This document shows, piece after piece, positions 63,914 to 64,000 of a stretch of DNA of 64,000 nucleotides. The notes beneath the pieces are model-generated. The model searched no databases, was not told the DNA's origin, and saw only the letters and a list, made by a program, of their open reading frames with translations. The DNA is taken from assembly GCF_019039215.1 (NCBI RefSeq), contig NZ_JAHNZZ010000001.1, positions 1,316,668 through 1,380,667 of the forward strand, written 5' to 3'. How positions within the stretch are numbered: position 1 is the first letter of the stretch; each line of letters opens with the position of its first letter. The DNA comes from Bacillus sp. FJAT-29790. GTDB taxonomy: Bacteria; Bacillota; Bacilli; Bacillales; Cytobacillaceae. A program made the position numbers and the translations under genes.

Positions 63914-64000
63914 GGCTCTTTTCGCATATATTGTTTTGAGCCTTGAAAGTTTGCCCGTTGATTTCCGCTGCGGGCACTTGCTTTCCGCGGGGAGTGACGG
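63914..64000. repeat. MITE-like element, left part (cut by window end)
   Basis: The copy begins GGCTCTTTTCGCATATATTG and continues into GCCCGTTGATTTCCGCTGCG and the GC-rich core, nearly identical to 49718-49820. The first 87 bases are in the window. By analogy the 8 bases before it, TTTAATTT (63906-63913), should recur at its far end. It is upstream of the pot operon. Confidence 0.85.

Noticed and set aside
1..64000. CRISPR arrays, tRNA or rRNA genes, prophage or complete transposase genes
   Set aside because: None could be recognised on either strand by reading the sequence.

Overview
The window comes from the chromosome of an aerobic, motile, endospore-forming Bacillaceae (Bacillus in the broad sense). 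The DNA is AT-rich, ribosome binding sites are strong AGGAGG types, TTG and GTG starts are common, and products resemble Bacillus PucD, AdeC, RNase J, PlsY, YneP/YneQ/YneR, KinB-type kinases, ThiT, YjbI-type globin and PotABCD. No rRNA, tRNA, CRISPR array, prophage or complete insertion sequence was seen. All function calls come from reading the sequence; no database search was possible.

Layout. 1-6.8 kb: purine use (end of a xanthine dehydrogenase FAD subunit, its molybdenum subunit, two XdhC-type maturation proteins, an AzgA-type purine permease, adenine deaminase). 7-17.7 kb: an MFS exporter divergent from an HxlR regulator, a membrane-anchored GH18 protein, a zinc-binding lipoprotein behind two Zur-like boxes, an extra RNase J, a DHA2-type multidrug exporter, PlsY, and remnants of an ArsR gene and a CobW-type GTPase gene. 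17.8-21.7 kb: a sigma-54 module (PAS/AAA+ activator, -24/-12 promoter, agmatinase-family ureohydrolase, Na+/solute symporter). 22-31.6 kb: a soluble histidine kinase, a HesB-like gene with an in-frame UGA at the conserved Cys/Sec position, CapA-like phosphatase, chemoreceptor, CPBP protease, YneR, YneQ, YneP and a double-AAA ATPase. 31.7-36.2 kb: Fnr-box globin, two small proteins, TPP riboswitch with ThiT, YeiH-family exporter and a LysR regulator. 36.6-44.6 kb: gamma-glutamyltransferase homologue, then a TauABC/SsuABC-like ABC transporter with an amidohydrolase and an M20 carbamoylase-type enzyme. 45-53.5 kb: a taurine dissimilation cluster (permease, Xsc, Tpa, Ald, GntR regulator). 53.7-64 kb: FtsH-like protease, KinB-like kinase, OSBS/NSAR-type enolase-superfamily enzyme, small membrane protein, polysaccharide-deacetylase-like protein and the PotABCD polyamine importer.

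How the genes fit together. Tpa should convert taurine plus pyruvate to sulfoacetaldehyde plus alanine, Ald should regenerate pyruvate and release ammonium, and Xsc should convert sulfoacetaldehyde to acetyl phosphate plus sulfite. The promoter in front of ald and the promoter in front of the ABC transporter operon are diverged copies of one sequence, with the same -35/-10 spacing. A gntR fragment lies behind the second copy. This ties the ABC transporter to the taurine regulon.

Most notable observations: (1) the HesB-like gene that reads through a UGA in a GxGUGGP context, a probable selenoprotein; (2) a family of non-coding elements with GGCTGTTTTC-type terminal inverted repeats and 8-bp target duplications, two complete and one cut by the window end; (3) the duplicated GntR-type promoter; (4) the complete sigma-54 ureohydrolase module; (5) textbook-spaced Zur, Fnr and TPP control sites.
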